Of a stretch of 38,371 nucleotides of DNA, positions 1 to 8,066 are shown piece by piece. The notes below the pieces were generated by a model, which saw only the letters and a list, made by a program, of their open reading frames with translations, ran no database searches and was not told where the DNA came from. Every line of letters begins with the position of its first letter. The first letter of the stretch is position 1. Made by a program: the position numbers and the translations under genes. This DNA is from Vibrio brasiliensis LMG 20546 (lineage in GTDB: Bacteria > Pseudomonadota > Gammaproteobacteria > Enterobacterales > Vibrionaceae), in assembly GCF_000189255.1 (NCBI RefSeq), contig NZ_AEVS01000055.1, positions 1 through 38,371 on the forward strand. Reading direction: 5' to 3'.

Positions 1-73
1 CTTCTCGCTTCTCGCTTCTCGCTTCTCGCTTCTCGCTTCTCGCTTCTCGCTTCTCGCTTCTCGCTTCTCGCTT
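1..73. repeat. Heptanucleotide tandem repeat (CTTCTCG)n
   Basis: Ten uninterrupted copies of the 7-base unit CTTCTCG fill positions 1-70, followed by a partial copy (71-73). The last base is the first base of the reversed arcA stop codon. The array starts at the window edge, so its true length is unknown. Seven is not a multiple of three, so such an array inside a gene would be phase-variable; here it sits just downstream of arcA. On the other strand the unit reads GCGAGAA. Similar heptamer arrays are, from memory, common between genes in some vibrios. Confidence 0.95.
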
Positions 74-1293
74 TAAATCCCATCTCGCTCAATCGGACAG
101 CTCATACAGCGAGCGCCGCCGCGTCCGCGACCAAGCTCGTTGCCCGGAATAGTCAGAACTTCGATGCCTGCTTTGTCGTATTTCTCATTGGTGTAAACAT
201 TACGCTCATAACCAATCACGACACCTGGTTTAACCGTTAGTACGTTGTTTGCGTCATTCCACTGCTCGCGTTCGGCTTCGTAGCTGTCACCACCTGTGGT
301 GATGATCTTAAGGTAATCGAGCCCAAGAGCCTGCTCAATAGCGTGGATAAAGCTAGGTACCTTCTCCACCTTCATATCGCCGTCATCTTTAGGGGTCAGA
401 CGCCAAGTGTTGAGATCCTTACGCATGATCTCTGGGTAGACTGAGAAGGTATCGATATCCATATGCGTCATGACTGTATCAAGATGCATACAAGAGCGGT
501 GCTTCGGCAGTTCAATCGCGATCACTTCTTTTGCCTGACCATGCTTAAACAGGTTCGCTGCGAGATTTTCAACGCCCTGTGCAGTAGTACGCTCAGACAT
601 ACCAATCAGAACTGCACCTTTACCAATAACCAGAACGTCACCGCCTTCAATGTTAGCGTTGTCGTAGTGAAGATCTTCATCACCAAAGTATTTAATGAAG
701 TCCTGACCCGCGAACACAGGGTGCCAGCGATAAATCGCGCGCAAATGGTTAGTTTCACGTTGGCGTGCTGGTTTCATCATTGGGTTAAGAGAAACGCCAC
801 CGTAGACCCAGCATGAGGTATCACGAGTAAATAGGTGGTTTGGCAGAGGTTCGATCACAAAGTCCAGCGGACGATGCATACGCGGCAGCATAGAGGCTGA
901 CTGGATAGGAAGCTCTGAATAAGCTAAGCCGCCTAGCAGTACTGTTGCTAAGTGCTCGTTGTCCATATCTGAAAGATAGTTACGTAAGTCCTTGGCAAAA
1001 GTCGGACCGTAACGGAAATCAGAAATTTGAGTGTTAAGTAACCAGGTCTTAGCTTCTTCTACAGCTAGGGTTTCTACAAGTAAGTCGTGTAGCAGTAGAA
1101 CTTCTACTCCCTGAGAGGTTAGCGTTTGGGCAAATTTATCATGCTCTTCCCCTGCTGCTTCTACAGCGAGAACGTCATCAAATAGTAGTTCATGACAGTT
1201 TGATGGGGTGAGGTGTGTGAGTGCTCGTTCCGGACGGTTTAACAGTACTCGTCTTAATTGACCAACTTCTGAGCCTACGTACAACTTACTCAT
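73..1293 (-). CDS. arcA: Arginine deiminase
   Basis: Hydrolyses L-arginine to citrulline and ammonia in the cytosol, the first step of the ATP-yielding arginine deiminase pathway. The 406-residue protein has the normal family length. Visible family motifs are the substrate-guanidinium segment [14 protein letters not shown] in the middle, the [10 protein letters not shown] block, and the C-terminal [12 protein letters not shown] segment. By alignment with the Pseudomonas enzyme the nucleophilic cysteine is the first Cys of CMSCP (residue 396). The start follows a weak AAGGA. No arcB, arcC or arcD lies next to it, so the rest of the pathway must be supplied elsewhere; argF, 11 kb away, is of the biosynthetic type and under its own ArgR-type operator. 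The stop codon touches a heptamer repeat. Probably regulated by ArgR through the upstream site at 1527-1544. Confidence 0.96.
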   Translation of the reverse strand: MSKLYVGSEVGQLRRVLLNRPERALTHLTPSNCHELLFDDVLAVEAAGEEHDKFAQTLTSQGVEVLLLHDLLVETLAVEEAKTWLLNTQISDFRYGPTFAKDLRNYLSDMDNEHLATVLLGGLAYSELPIQSASMLPRMHRPLDFVIEPLPNHLFTRDTSCWVYGGVSLNPMMKPARQRETNHLRAIYRWHPVFAGQDFIKYFGDEDLHYDNANIEGGDVLVIGKGAVLIGMSERTTAQGVENLAANLFKHGQAKEVIAIELPKHRSCMHLDTVMTHMDIDTFSVYPEIMRKDLNTWRLTPKDDGDMKVEKVPSFIHAIEQALGLDYLKIITTGGDSYEAEREQWNDANNVLTVKPGVVIGYERNVYTNEKYDKAGIEVLTIPGNELGRGRGGARCMSCPIERDGI

Positions 1294-1859
1294 TTTGTAT
1301 CCTTACATTTAATTTCAGAGCGTATTTATGACAAGTTTGTTATAAACATGCAAGTTATGAAACTGGTCTAAAATGCCTGATAAAACTTATTTGTTAGGTG
1401 TTTATGTTGTATTTATATTTATTTTTGGCGCTTTAATTTGTTGTTGGGGTTGGGATAGGAGGCTGAAAGAGTGCGTTGCTATGCGTTATCCTCAGTTGGT
1501 ATAAATGCGGATTATTTGACCTGCAAAGCATAGCTATTCACATTTCCGGTAATGGGATCTGATTGGCTATGTTTTTATGCAAACTGGATAGGAGTGTGGA
1601 TATGCAGCAAGGGGTCATAAAAACGCATAAAGGACTTAATGCTGAGTTTAGTCGTCGACAGATAGATAATTCTGAATCAACCAAATGATAAAAAATTGTT
1701 AATTTGCAATCTTGTGAGGTCGATCTTACTTGAACCTGATGTGCTAACAGCAGAAAGATCTGGATCCTGCCATATTCCGGGTAGTAATTTTTTCGGATCC
1801 ATGCGATATTTCGTCGCTGTTAATTACGATCAACTTTGTCACTATCTGGAGCACGAAAT
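1294..1859. other. arcA-rraB divergent intergenic region
   Basis: About 570 bases between the divergent arcA and rraB genes contain no convincing gene. An open frame beginning at 1696 overlaps the rraB start out of frame and has no ribosome site or recognisable protein. The region holds the predicted arcA promoter and ArgR-like box (listed separately). AT-rich DNA at 1380-1440 would be part of the roughly 200-base arcA leader. I could not define the rraB promoter. Confidence 0.6.
1498..1544 (-). promoter_or_regulatory. Predicted arcA promoter with ArgR-like box
   Basis: On the minus strand TTGCAG (1526-1521), a 17-base spacer and TATACC (1503-1498) form a modest sigma-70 promoter reading towards arcA. 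Directly upstream, 1527-1540 matches the ArgR half-palindrome consensus TGAATAATTATTCA at 10 of 14 bases. Read on the minus strand it is TGTGAATAGCTATGC, close to known E. coli ARG boxes. The 17 bases from 1528 differ at one position from a site upstream of argR (8917-8933). The box centre would be near -44, a position compatible with activation. The promoter is inferred, not shown. Confidence 0.5.
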
Positions 1860-2273
1860 ATGTCTCACGAAGATGAATATCTATCTGTCGAAGAATTAAT
1901 TGAGATTCAAAAGGAAGAGACTCGCGGAATCATTCAAGCCTTATTAGAAGATGGCAGTGATCCAGATGCCCTGTACGAGATCGAGCACCATCTTTTTGCA
2001 GAAGACTTTAACACGCTGGAAAAAGCAGTCGTTGAAGCGTTCAAGATGGGTTTTGAAGTTCTTGAAGCAGAAGAAACAGAAGACGAAGATGGCAACAAGC
2101 TACTATGCTGCGATGCGACAATGGAATCAGCGTTAAATGCTGAAGCTATTGATGCTCAGGTTGAAAAACTGGTTCATCTGGCTGAGAAGTACGACATCAT
2201 TTACGATGGATGGGGTACTTACTATGAAGGTGAAGACGCACTTTACCCAGAAGAAGATGACGACGAAGAGTAA
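1860..2273 (+). CDS. rraB: Ribonuclease E inhibitor RraB
   Basis: Binds RNase E and modulates degradosome composition and mRNA decay in the cytoplasm (family knowledge from E. coli RraB/YjgD). The 137-residue acidic protein shows the family blocks [44 protein letters not shown] and YDGWGTY, and ends in an Asp/Glu-rich tail. I chose the ATG at 1860, preceded by GGAG, over an in-frame ATG 24 bases upstream, because it matches the family length. In E. coli the gene is a neighbour of the ornithine carbamoyltransferase gene argI; here it sits beside arcA, again in an arginine context. A strong terminator follows. Confidence 0.97.
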   Translation: MSHEDEYLSVEELIEIQKEETRGIIQALLEDGSDPDALYEIEHHLFAEDFNTLEKAVVEAFKMGFEVLEAEETEDEDGNKLLCCDATMESALNAEAIDAQVEKLVHLAEKYDIIYDGWGTYYEGEDALYPEEDDDEE

Positions 2274-2295
2274 TCTCTGACTCATCAAAGAATAC

Positions 2296-2323
2296 AAAAT
2301 ACCAGCCGCTCGGCTGGTATTTT
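2296..2323 (+). terminator. Rho-independent terminator of rraB
   Basis: A 12-base-pair stem (AAAATACCAGCC with its complement) closes a GCTC loop and is followed by TTTTCGTTTT. It lies 23 bases after the rraB stop codon. Confidence 0.9.
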
Positions 2324-2408
2324 CGTTTTGTCGCAAAGGGTTTATATCTTTTGTCTGTAGATTAGCATTATAATCAGGCAACTTTGATCTAGGACAAGAT
2401 TTACAGCT

Positions 2409-3212
2409 ATGGAACTCTCACTTGCGGGCCTTTGGCAAGTATCACCACTGACTGACTTATCCATCCCACAGGATGACATCACTTTTCCTGCACCCTTAAG
2501 TCAGGTATTGCCTGACAGCTTGTCTGAACAAGAGATTGCAGAACAGGAATGGCACTTGATGCATGATATCGAGGTGGATGAAGCCATGCTTGCGTTTCCA
2601 TCTGTTGATCTGATCATTGGTGGCGTCGATTATCATGCCGAAGTGCGAGTGAATGGTGTTGCCGTATTCGACTGCGATAAATCGCAACCTGTTTATAAAA
2701 AAGATATTCGTCCCTATCTGCAGATGGGTCGTAACCGATTTGAAATCCTGTTTCTTCAGGATGAAGATGACTGGTTGCTGGATGAAGAAGAGAGTAATGA
2801 CCTTTGCCATCTGGGAAGCGCTGACTATCAAAGCCAAGATGAGCGTATCGGAATCTGGCAAGTACCTTATCTACAGTTCATCCGCAATGTTCGCCTGGAG
2901 CATGTTACTACAGAGCAAATCTGGCACCACGGTGGCGGCTGTGAATTTATGGTCGATCTTCACTATACCACTTACTCTCCAGGGTTAGTTTCAGCATCGG
3001 TTAAGTTCAACGGTATGACTTACCATCTGCCTATCGATGTTCGTGATAACCATGCTAGTGCATTATTTCAGATCGAAGCACCTATTTATGCCGATAGTGT
3101 TGAACCGAAACTGGAGGATCTTTACCTGTTAGAGGTTTCTTTGGATGGCCAAACCCAACGTTTTCACATTGGGCTCAGTAAAGATATGTGTGTTTCCCAC
3201 TATCCACTTTAA
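2409..3212 (+). CDS. Orphan GH2-like sugar-binding domain protein
   Basis: A 267-residue protein without signal peptide. It resembles the N-terminal jelly-roll domain of family 2 glycoside hydrolases, especially beta-mannosidases: a starting GLW (7-9), EW (47-48), the diagnostic GGVDYHAEVRVNG (71-83), GRNRFEI (107-113), and GIWQVPYLQF where GH2 enzymes have an 'xGIWRPVxL' strand. The remaining ~100 residues could be the Ig-like domain. The catalytic TIM barrel is absent and the gene ends cleanly, so it cannot be a standard hydrolase. It may bind a glycan or act as a regulatory or partner subunit; no function is assigned. The start has only a distant AGGA. Its last four bases overlap the end of the convergent DUF2061 gene. 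Confidence 0.7.
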   Translation: MELSLAGLWQVSPLTDLSIPQDDITFPAPLSQVLPDSLSEQEIAEQEWHLMHDIEVDEAMLAFPSVDLIIGGVDYHAEVRVNGVAVFDCDKSQPVYKKDIRPYLQMGRNRFEILFLQDEDDWLLDEEESNDLCHLGSADYQSQDERIGIWQVPYLQFIRNVRLEHVTTEQIWHHGGGCEFMVDLHYTTYSPGLVSASVKFNGMTYHLPIDVRDNHASALFQIEAPIYADSVEPKLEDLYLLEVSLDGQTQRFHIGLSKDMCVSHYPL

Positions 3213-3601
3213 GCGTGGCTGCACTGCCATTGAAGTGTGGTTTCTTGCTTACGTAACCACACTTTCTCATGGAAGTAGTAAGCAAAGGTATTAATGGTAG
3301 GTTCAATCGCTGCCATGATACCGCCAACAAACGCATCTCCAGTCATTAAATACACCACGCCAAATGCAACACTGAAGTGAACAATCGCAAAGCTGGTGGT
3401 TTTCACTTTTGCTGAGCGGGCCAGAGATTGTAGAGCCCGGCTTTTTTGCCAGATTCGTTCGTGAAAGTAGAAAGCGACTGTGTTTACCGATGGTTCGATC
3501 ATGGCGATCAAGCTACCGATGAGAAGATCACCCGTCAGTAGGTACGCCACTGTAAATGCAATCGTAAAGTGAAGTGATGCGAATGTTAGTGTCTTTTTCA
3601 T
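3209..3601 (-). CDS. DUF2061 membrane protein, internally duplicated
   Basis: A 130-residue protein made of two copies of the DUF2061 unit, residues about 2-50 and 67-115. Both follow the pattern KTxxFAxxHF, a hydrophobic stretch, LxTGD, a second hydrophobic stretch, xxAxIEPxxNTxxxYFHExxW. Each copy would give about two membrane segments, so an inner-membrane protein is expected. The function of the family is unknown. A GAG lies 8 bases before the ATG. Its 3' end overlaps the upstream sugar-binding protein gene by four bases in convergent orientation, with no terminator between them. Confidence 0.85.
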   Translation of the reverse strand: MKKTLTFASLHFTIAFTVAYLLTGDLLIGSLIAMIEPSVNTVAFYFHERIWQKSRALQSLARSAKVKTTSFAIVHFSVAFGVVYLMTGDAFVGGIMAAIEPTINTFAYYFHEKVWLRKQETTLQWQCSHA

Positions 3602-3701
3602 CTTGGTAGCTCATGTTGTTTTCTATAGGAGCTATTATTGATAACTATTCGCATTAAATAAATTTGCTTGATTCGATACTTTCAATAGATAAAACCTATT
3701 A

Positions 3702-3730
3702 AAAAAGGGTGCGATAATCGCACCCTTTTT
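3702..3730. terminator. Terminator of the universal stress protein gene
   Basis: A perfect 13-base-pair inverted repeat (AAAAAGGGTGCGA, loop TAA, complement), flanked by A and T runs so it can act on either strand. It lies 20 bases downstream of the minus-strand universal stress gene and is its likely terminator. Confidence 0.92.
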
Positions 3731-3749
3731 GCATCCATAACGACAATGA

Positions 3750-4187
3750 TCAGCCTTGTGGCTTAACGACCAAAACGTTGATTGGTGAGTTCTGTACCAC
3801 TTTACTTGCTACTGAACCAAGTACCACCTTATCTATTTTCGAACGCTTGTGGCTTGGCATAACGATAAGGTCTGCGCCTAGCTTTTCAGCAAAATCGAGA
3901 ATAGTTGAGTAAGGCTTACCTTCTGCTACATGCACCTTGTAAACAACATCTTCTTCAATGTTCTCTACTGCGAACTCTTTAAGCTGAGCTTCAACGTCGG
4001 CTTTCATTTTTAGTGCAGCATCTTTAGGGAAGTAGCTAGCCACCATCGACATATGAATACCAGGCAGTACATTCAAAAGGTGAACAACCGCGTTTGAATG
4101 TTTTGCATGCCAGACGGCAAGCTCAACAGCCTTATCAGAAAAGCCTTTATCATTTAGATCGACGGGAACAAGAATTTGCTTATACAT
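3750..4187 (-). CDS. Universal stress protein (UspA family)
   Basis: A 145-residue, single-domain Usp fold: an N-terminal beta strand YKQILVPVDLN, and a C-terminal block LGADLIVMPSHKRSKIDKVVLGSVASKVV ending NVLVVKP. The first part of the ATP-binding signature G-x2-G-x9-G(S/T) is poorly kept (SHKRS), while the GS is present, so nucleotide binding is uncertain. It follows the TRAP permease gene by 103 bases on the same strand, separated only by a hairpin without a U-tract. Usp proteins encoded next to TRAP transporters are known; TeaD of Halomonas modulates its ectoine TRAP system. A role tied to the neighbouring transporter is inferred. Confidence 0.92.
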   Translation of the reverse strand: MYKQILVPVDLNDKGFSDKAVELAVWHAKHSNAVVHLLNVLPGIHMSMVASYFPKDAALKMKADVEAQLKEFAVENIEEDVVYKVHVAEGKPYSTILDFAEKLGADLIVMPSHKRSKIDKVVLGSVASKVVQNSPINVLVVKPQG

Positions 4188-4259
4188 TGTTATTTCTCTT
4201 CATTATCACCGATTAAAACAGATCAATGCGGTGGTTTAATGCATCCTTAGTTTAAGTGT

Positions 4260-4283
4260 AGCCCCACAATCTAAAGTGGGGCT
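4260..4283 (-). other. Intercistronic hairpin between TRAP permease and usp
   Basis: AGCCCCAC and its perfect complement enclose an 8-base loop just after the permease stop codon. No U-tract follows on the minus strand (ACACTTAAACT), so it looks more like an mRNA-stabilising or weak termination element than a full terminator. Confidence 0.6.
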
Positions 4284-4290
4284 GACTAAG

Positions 4291-6870
4291 TTACGCGCTC
4301 AGTTGTTCCTTTCGAGCTCGTCGTTTCTGGTTGAAAGCAAGGCCGAACAAAATGAGCAGTGCAGGTACGAAAACCCACTCTTTCATTGGACGATCTGCTT
4401 TAGTTACTACTGAACTGATTTCCCAGTCGAAGTCGACACCAGCCGCTTCCGCAGGACTACCAAATTCAACCATATCTACAACCATACGGTCATCGACTTC
4501 ATTAAGCATCAGACCCATTGAAGCGATACGTTCATCTGCAGTTGTTGCATTGTCTTCAAATGGAAGGCGTACCGTCTTCGAAATGAAATCACCTTCAAGG
4601 TTTTCACCAGCAACGATCAGTTCAATACTTTCGCCCACATGCAGAGTTTCGGTAACCTGCGCAATCTCAGTTCCAGGGTAAAGTACTTTTGCTGGGTAGA
4701 TTTGATCCCACCAGAAACCCGGGCGGAAGAATGTAAATGTAAGAACCAGCAGTAGAACCGTTTCCCACCATTTGTTCTTAGTGAACCACCAACCCTGAGT
4801 TGCAGCTGAGAATATCAGCATTGCTATCACAGACGATATGATCGTAAGCAATAAATGCCACCAACTATCAATGCCCATCAACAATAGTTGAGTATTGAAG
4901 ATAAACATAAATGGCAAGATTGCAGTCCGGATATCGTAGGTGAAACCCTGGATACCAGTGCGGATAGGATCTGACTTAGCAATAGCCGCAGCGGCGAAAG
5001 CTGCCAGACCTACAGGTGGCGTATCATCTGCCAGAATACCGAAGTAGAACACGAACAGGTGAACGGCAATCAGAGGAATGATTAAACCACTCTGTGCACC
5101 AAGAGTTACGATTACTGGCGCCATCAGAGTTGATACAACAATGTAGTTTGCTGTGGTTGGCAGACCCATACCCAGGATCAAACTAATTACTGCAGTAAAT
5201 AGCAGCATTAGAATGATGTTACCGCCAGAGATAAACTCGACGAAGTCTGTCATCACAAGGCCGATACCTGTTAGCGTTACGACGCCAACAACTGTACCTG
5301 CTGCAGCTGTCGCAACACCGATACCGATCATGTTACGCGCACCAGAAACCAAACTCTCAGCCAGATCAACGAAGCCATCTTTAGTCTGCTCTGCAATAGA
5401 ACCTTGCTTAGACAGGATCGCGATAAGTGGACGTTGAGTGATCAAAATAAAGATCATGAACACCGTTGCCCAGAACGCAGAAAGGCCTGGCGAGAAGCGC
5501 TCAACGGTCAGACACCAAACTAACACTACGATAGGTAGTAGGTAGTGCAGACCTGACTTAATGGTTGGACCCGGGTCCGGAACTTCTGTCAGCTCAGCAT
5601 CAATCTCGATAGCGCCTTCTTTAGCGTATTTAGCTGAAACGTTTACCAGCGCTACATAAGCGACTAGTAGGGCAACCGTCACGATTGGGGTTGCAGCTTC
5701 GCCGAATACATCTTTAGTCCAGCCTACACCGTAGTAGACCGCAGCACTGATAATACAAAGGCCTAAAATCGTCCCTGTGAAAGAGAGTAGGCTTTGGATG
5801 AATTTAGGAGTATGACGACGAGGCAGACCTGTCATACCAGCCTTACAAGCTTCAAGGTGAACAATGTAGATTAGAGCGATGTATGAGATCAGAGCAGGAA
5901 GAATGGCTGCTTTAATCACTTCAACATACGAAATGCCCACATACTCAACCATTAGAAACGCAGCCGCACCCATGATCGGTGGTGTCAGCTGACCGTTGGT
6001 TGAAGCCGCTACTTCAACAGCGCCTGCTTTAGTGCCTGGGAAGCCAACGCGCTTCATCAAAGGAATAGTGAAAGTACCTGTTGTTACTACGTTGGCAATG
6101 GATGAACCAGATACCAAACCAGACAGACCTGAAGCGACGACTGCTGCCTTAGCCGGACCGCCTTTCATATGACCAAGCAGAGAGAAGGCCACTTTAATAA
6201 AGTATGCACCGGCACCTGCACGTTCTAGCATCGCGCCAAACAGTACAAACAGGAATACGAATGAGGTTGAAACGCCCAGTGCGACACCGAATACACCTTC
6301 AGTCGTTAACCATAGGTGTGACATGGCTTTGTTAAGGCTGGCACCTTTGTGAGCAATAACGTCTGGCATGTGAGGGCCGCCAAAGGTGTAGAGCAGGAAT
6401 ACGGCTGCTACTACCATCAGTGGTGGACCAAGCGCACGACGGGTTGCTTCTAGCAGTAGCAGCATACCAGACACTGCAATGACAATATCAAATGTCGTTG
6501 GCGCACCTGAGCGGTTAGCGAGCTCAGTATAGAAAATATAGATGTAGGCAGCTGAGAAACTACCTGCCAACGCGAGTAACCAGTCGACGACAGGAATGCG
6601 GTCACGCGGCGAATTCTTCATTGCTGGGTAGGCTGTAAACGCAAGGAAAACAGCGAACATCAAATGGATAGATCGTGCTTCAGTATCGTTGAGTACGCCA
6701 AAATCGAAAATGAACGGCAGAGGGGATGCGTACCAAAGTTGGAATAGCGACCAACATAGCGGCACAAACCAAAGGATGCGTCCTGAGAGTCCAGAAGGAG
6801 CACGCGCACCAGTATCGGATTGAGCTACCATTTCTTGCACATCTTGAGACGGAGTTGTTGTCTTCGACAT
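4291..6870 (-). CDS. TRAP transporter fused permease (TAXI type) with C-terminal DUF3394
   Basis: An 859-residue inner-membrane protein that fuses the small (DctQ-like) and large (DctM-like) TRAP subunits, the '4TM/12TM' arrangement that accompanies TAXI binding proteins. The N-terminal 170 residues carry about four membrane segments. The large domain shows the signatures GLSGLVSGSSIANVVTTG, STNGQLTPPIMGAAAFL, LGMGLPTTANYIV and DDTPPVGLAAFAAAAIA. The last ~190 residues (membrane segments, then a soluble part with a PDZ-like GSPAEAAGVDFDWEI, then a final segment before a basic tail) correspond to DUF3394. It uses an ion gradient to import a substrate delivered by the binding protein encoded just upstream. 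The substrate is not shown by the sequence; organic acids or glutamate are known for relatives. AAGGA precedes the start. Confidence 0.95.
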   Translation of the reverse strand: MSKTTTPSQDVQEMVAQSDTGARAPSGLSGRILWFVPLCWSLFQLWYASPLPFIFDFGVLNDTEARSIHLMFAVFLAFTAYPAMKNSPRDRIPVVDWLLALAGSFSAAYIYIFYTELANRSGAPTTFDIVIAVSGMLLLLEATRRALGPPLMVVAAVFLLYTFGGPHMPDVIAHKGASLNKAMSHLWLTTEGVFGVALGVSTSFVFLFVLFGAMLERAGAGAYFIKVAFSLLGHMKGGPAKAAVVASGLSGLVSGSSIANVVTTGTFTIPLMKRVGFPGTKAGAVEVAASTNGQLTPPIMGAAAFLMVEYVGISYVEVIKAAILPALISYIALIYIVHLEACKAGMTGLPRRHTPKFIQSLLSFTGTILGLCIISAAVYYGVGWTKDVFGEAATPIVTVALLVAYVALVNVSAKYAKEGAIEIDAELTEVPDPGPTIKSGLHYLLPIVVLVWCLTVERFSPGLSAFWATVFMIFILITQRPLIAILSKQGSIAEQTKDGFVDLAESLVSGARNMIGIGVATAAAGTVVGVVTLTGIGLVMTDFVEFISGGNIILMLLFTAVISLILGMGLPTTANYIVVSTLMAPVIVTLGAQSGLIIPLIAVHLFVFYFGILADDTPPVGLAAFAAAAIAKSDPIRTGIQGFTYDIRTAILPFMFIFNTQLLLMGIDSWWHLLLTIISSVIAMLIFSAATQGWWFTKNKWWETVLLLVLTFTFFRPGFWWDQIYPAKVLYPGTEIAQVTETLHVGESIELIVAGENLEGDFISKTVRLPFEDNATTADERIASMGLMLNEVDDRMVVDMVEFGSPAEAAGVDFDWEISSVVTKADRPMKEWVFVPALLILFGLAFNQKRRARKEQLSA

Positions 6871-7058
6871 GTACTTAATCCTTATTATAAATGGTCCGTA
6901 TATTTATGATTATGAGAACCTTTATTTAGCATCTTTCATTGTAGTGAAAAGATGAAATATTGCTCAGTAGTTTGGTTTCTTAGGTATAAAACGGGGCAGA
7001 GTTTCAAGATGGTGAAACTCAAAGATAGAGTCTAGTGCTGAGACTAGTTCGAGTATTA

Positions 7059-7084
7059 ACCAAGGAGGCATGTGCCCCCTTGGT
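7059..7084 (-). other. Intercistronic hairpin between binding-protein and permease genes
   Basis: On the minus-strand RNA, ACCAAGGGGGCA pairs with TGCCTCCTTGGT (one G-U pair) around a two-base loop, 14 bases after the binding-protein stop. The following bases (TAATACT) are not a proper U-tract. This fits a partial terminator or 3' stabiliser that keeps the binding protein more abundant than the permease, a common design in such operons. Confidence 0.7.
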
Positions 7085-7097
7085 CATCAAAGAGTGC

Positions 7098-8066
7098 TTA
7101 CTTAAGTAGGCCGATCTCTTTGTAGTACTTCTCCGCACCTGGGTGTAGAGGGATAGAAAGACCAGCTTGAACCATGTCTTCTTTCTTCAGGTTAGCAAAC
7201 GCAGGGTGTAGGCGTTTGAACGTGTCGAAGTTTTCGAATACAGATTTTGCAACGTTGTAAGCCACTTCATCTGAAACTGCTGTTGAAGTAACCATAGTTG
7301 CCGCAACACCAAAGCTGTTTACGTCTTTGTCTGTACCACGGTACATGCCAGCAGGAACTGTGCTGTATGCGTAGTAAGGGTTGTTTGCAACGATTTCATC
7401 GATTTTTGCACCAGTTGCAGAAACTAGTTTCGCATCACATGAAGTTGTTGCTTCTTTGATAGATCCATTCGGATGGCCAACTACGTAAACGAACGCGTCA
7501 ATCTTGTTGTCACAAAGAGCTTGTGAACGCTCAGAACCTTTAAGTTCAGAAGCTAGTTTGAAGTCTTCGTTAGTCCAGCCCATTGCTTCCATTACAACAC
7601 CCATAGTTGCACGGTCACCAGAGCCTGGGTTACCAATGTTTACACGCTTGCCTTTAAGGTCAGAAACGTTGTCGATACCAGCATCGCTACGCGCGATGAT
7701 GTTGAACGGTTCTGTGTGTAGAGAGAATACCGCACGTAGTTCTTTGTACGGGCCTTGCTCAGCAAACTTACTTGTACCGTTGTAGCCGTGGTACTGCCAG
7801 TCAGACTGAACGATACCGAAGTCTAGTTCACCTGCTCGCATAGTGTTTACGTTGTAAATCGAACCACCAGTTGATTCTACAGAACAACGGATGTTGTGCT
7901 CTTTACGACCTTTGTTAACTAGCTTACAGATAGCACCACCAGTTGGGTAGTAAACACCTGTTACAGAGCCAGTACCGATAGTGATGAACTCTTGAGCGTT
8001 AACTGCGCCAGCGCCCATAACAGCGGCTGCAATCGCACCAACTTTAATAAGTTTGTTCAATGCCAT
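7098..8066 (-). CDS. TAXI family TRAP transporter substrate-binding protein
   Basis: A 322-residue periplasmic protein. A Sec signal peptide (basic MALNKLIK, hydrophobic core, AVNA before Gln25) precedes the mature start EFITIGTGSVTGVYYPTGGAI, the typical TAXI beginning. The segments VESTGGSIYNVNTMRAGELD and NIGNPGSGDRATMGVVMEAMG are also characteristic. It captures the substrate and passes it to the fused permease encoded 227 bases downstream. A Thermus TAXI protein was crystallised with glutamate or glutamine, and other TAXI systems take organic acids, so the ligand here is open. AAGG lies upstream of the ATG. Expression probably begins at a CRP-type promoter about 240 bases upstream. Confidence 0.97.
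   Translation of the reverse strand: MALNKLIKVGAIAAAVMGAGAVNAQEFITIGTGSVTGVYYPTGGAICKLVNKGRKEHNIRCSVESTGGSIYNVNTMRAGELDFGIVQSDWQYHGYNGTSKFAEQGPYKELRAVFSLHTEPFNIIARSDAGIDNVSDLKGKRVNIGNPGSGDRATMGVVMEAMGWTNEDFKLASELKGSERSQALCDNKIDAFVYVVGHPNGSIKEATTSCDAKLVSATGAKIDEIVANNPYYAYSTVPAGMYRGTDKDVNSFGVAATMVTSTAVSDEVAYNVAKSVFENFDTFKRLHPAFANLKKEDMVQAGLSIPLHPGAEKYYKEIGLLK

Noticed and set aside
1-73. Possible CRISPR or iteron array
   Set aside because: The unit is 7 bases with no spacers; it is a simple tandem repeat with no cas or replication genes nearby.
463-816. 117-codon plus-strand frame inside arcA
   Set aside because: It is antisense to a clearly conserved gene, with low-complexity shadow-type composition.
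1696-1899. 67-codon frame overlapping the rraB start
   Set aside because: Out of frame with rraB, no ribosome site, no recognisable sequence; it covers the rraB 5' region.
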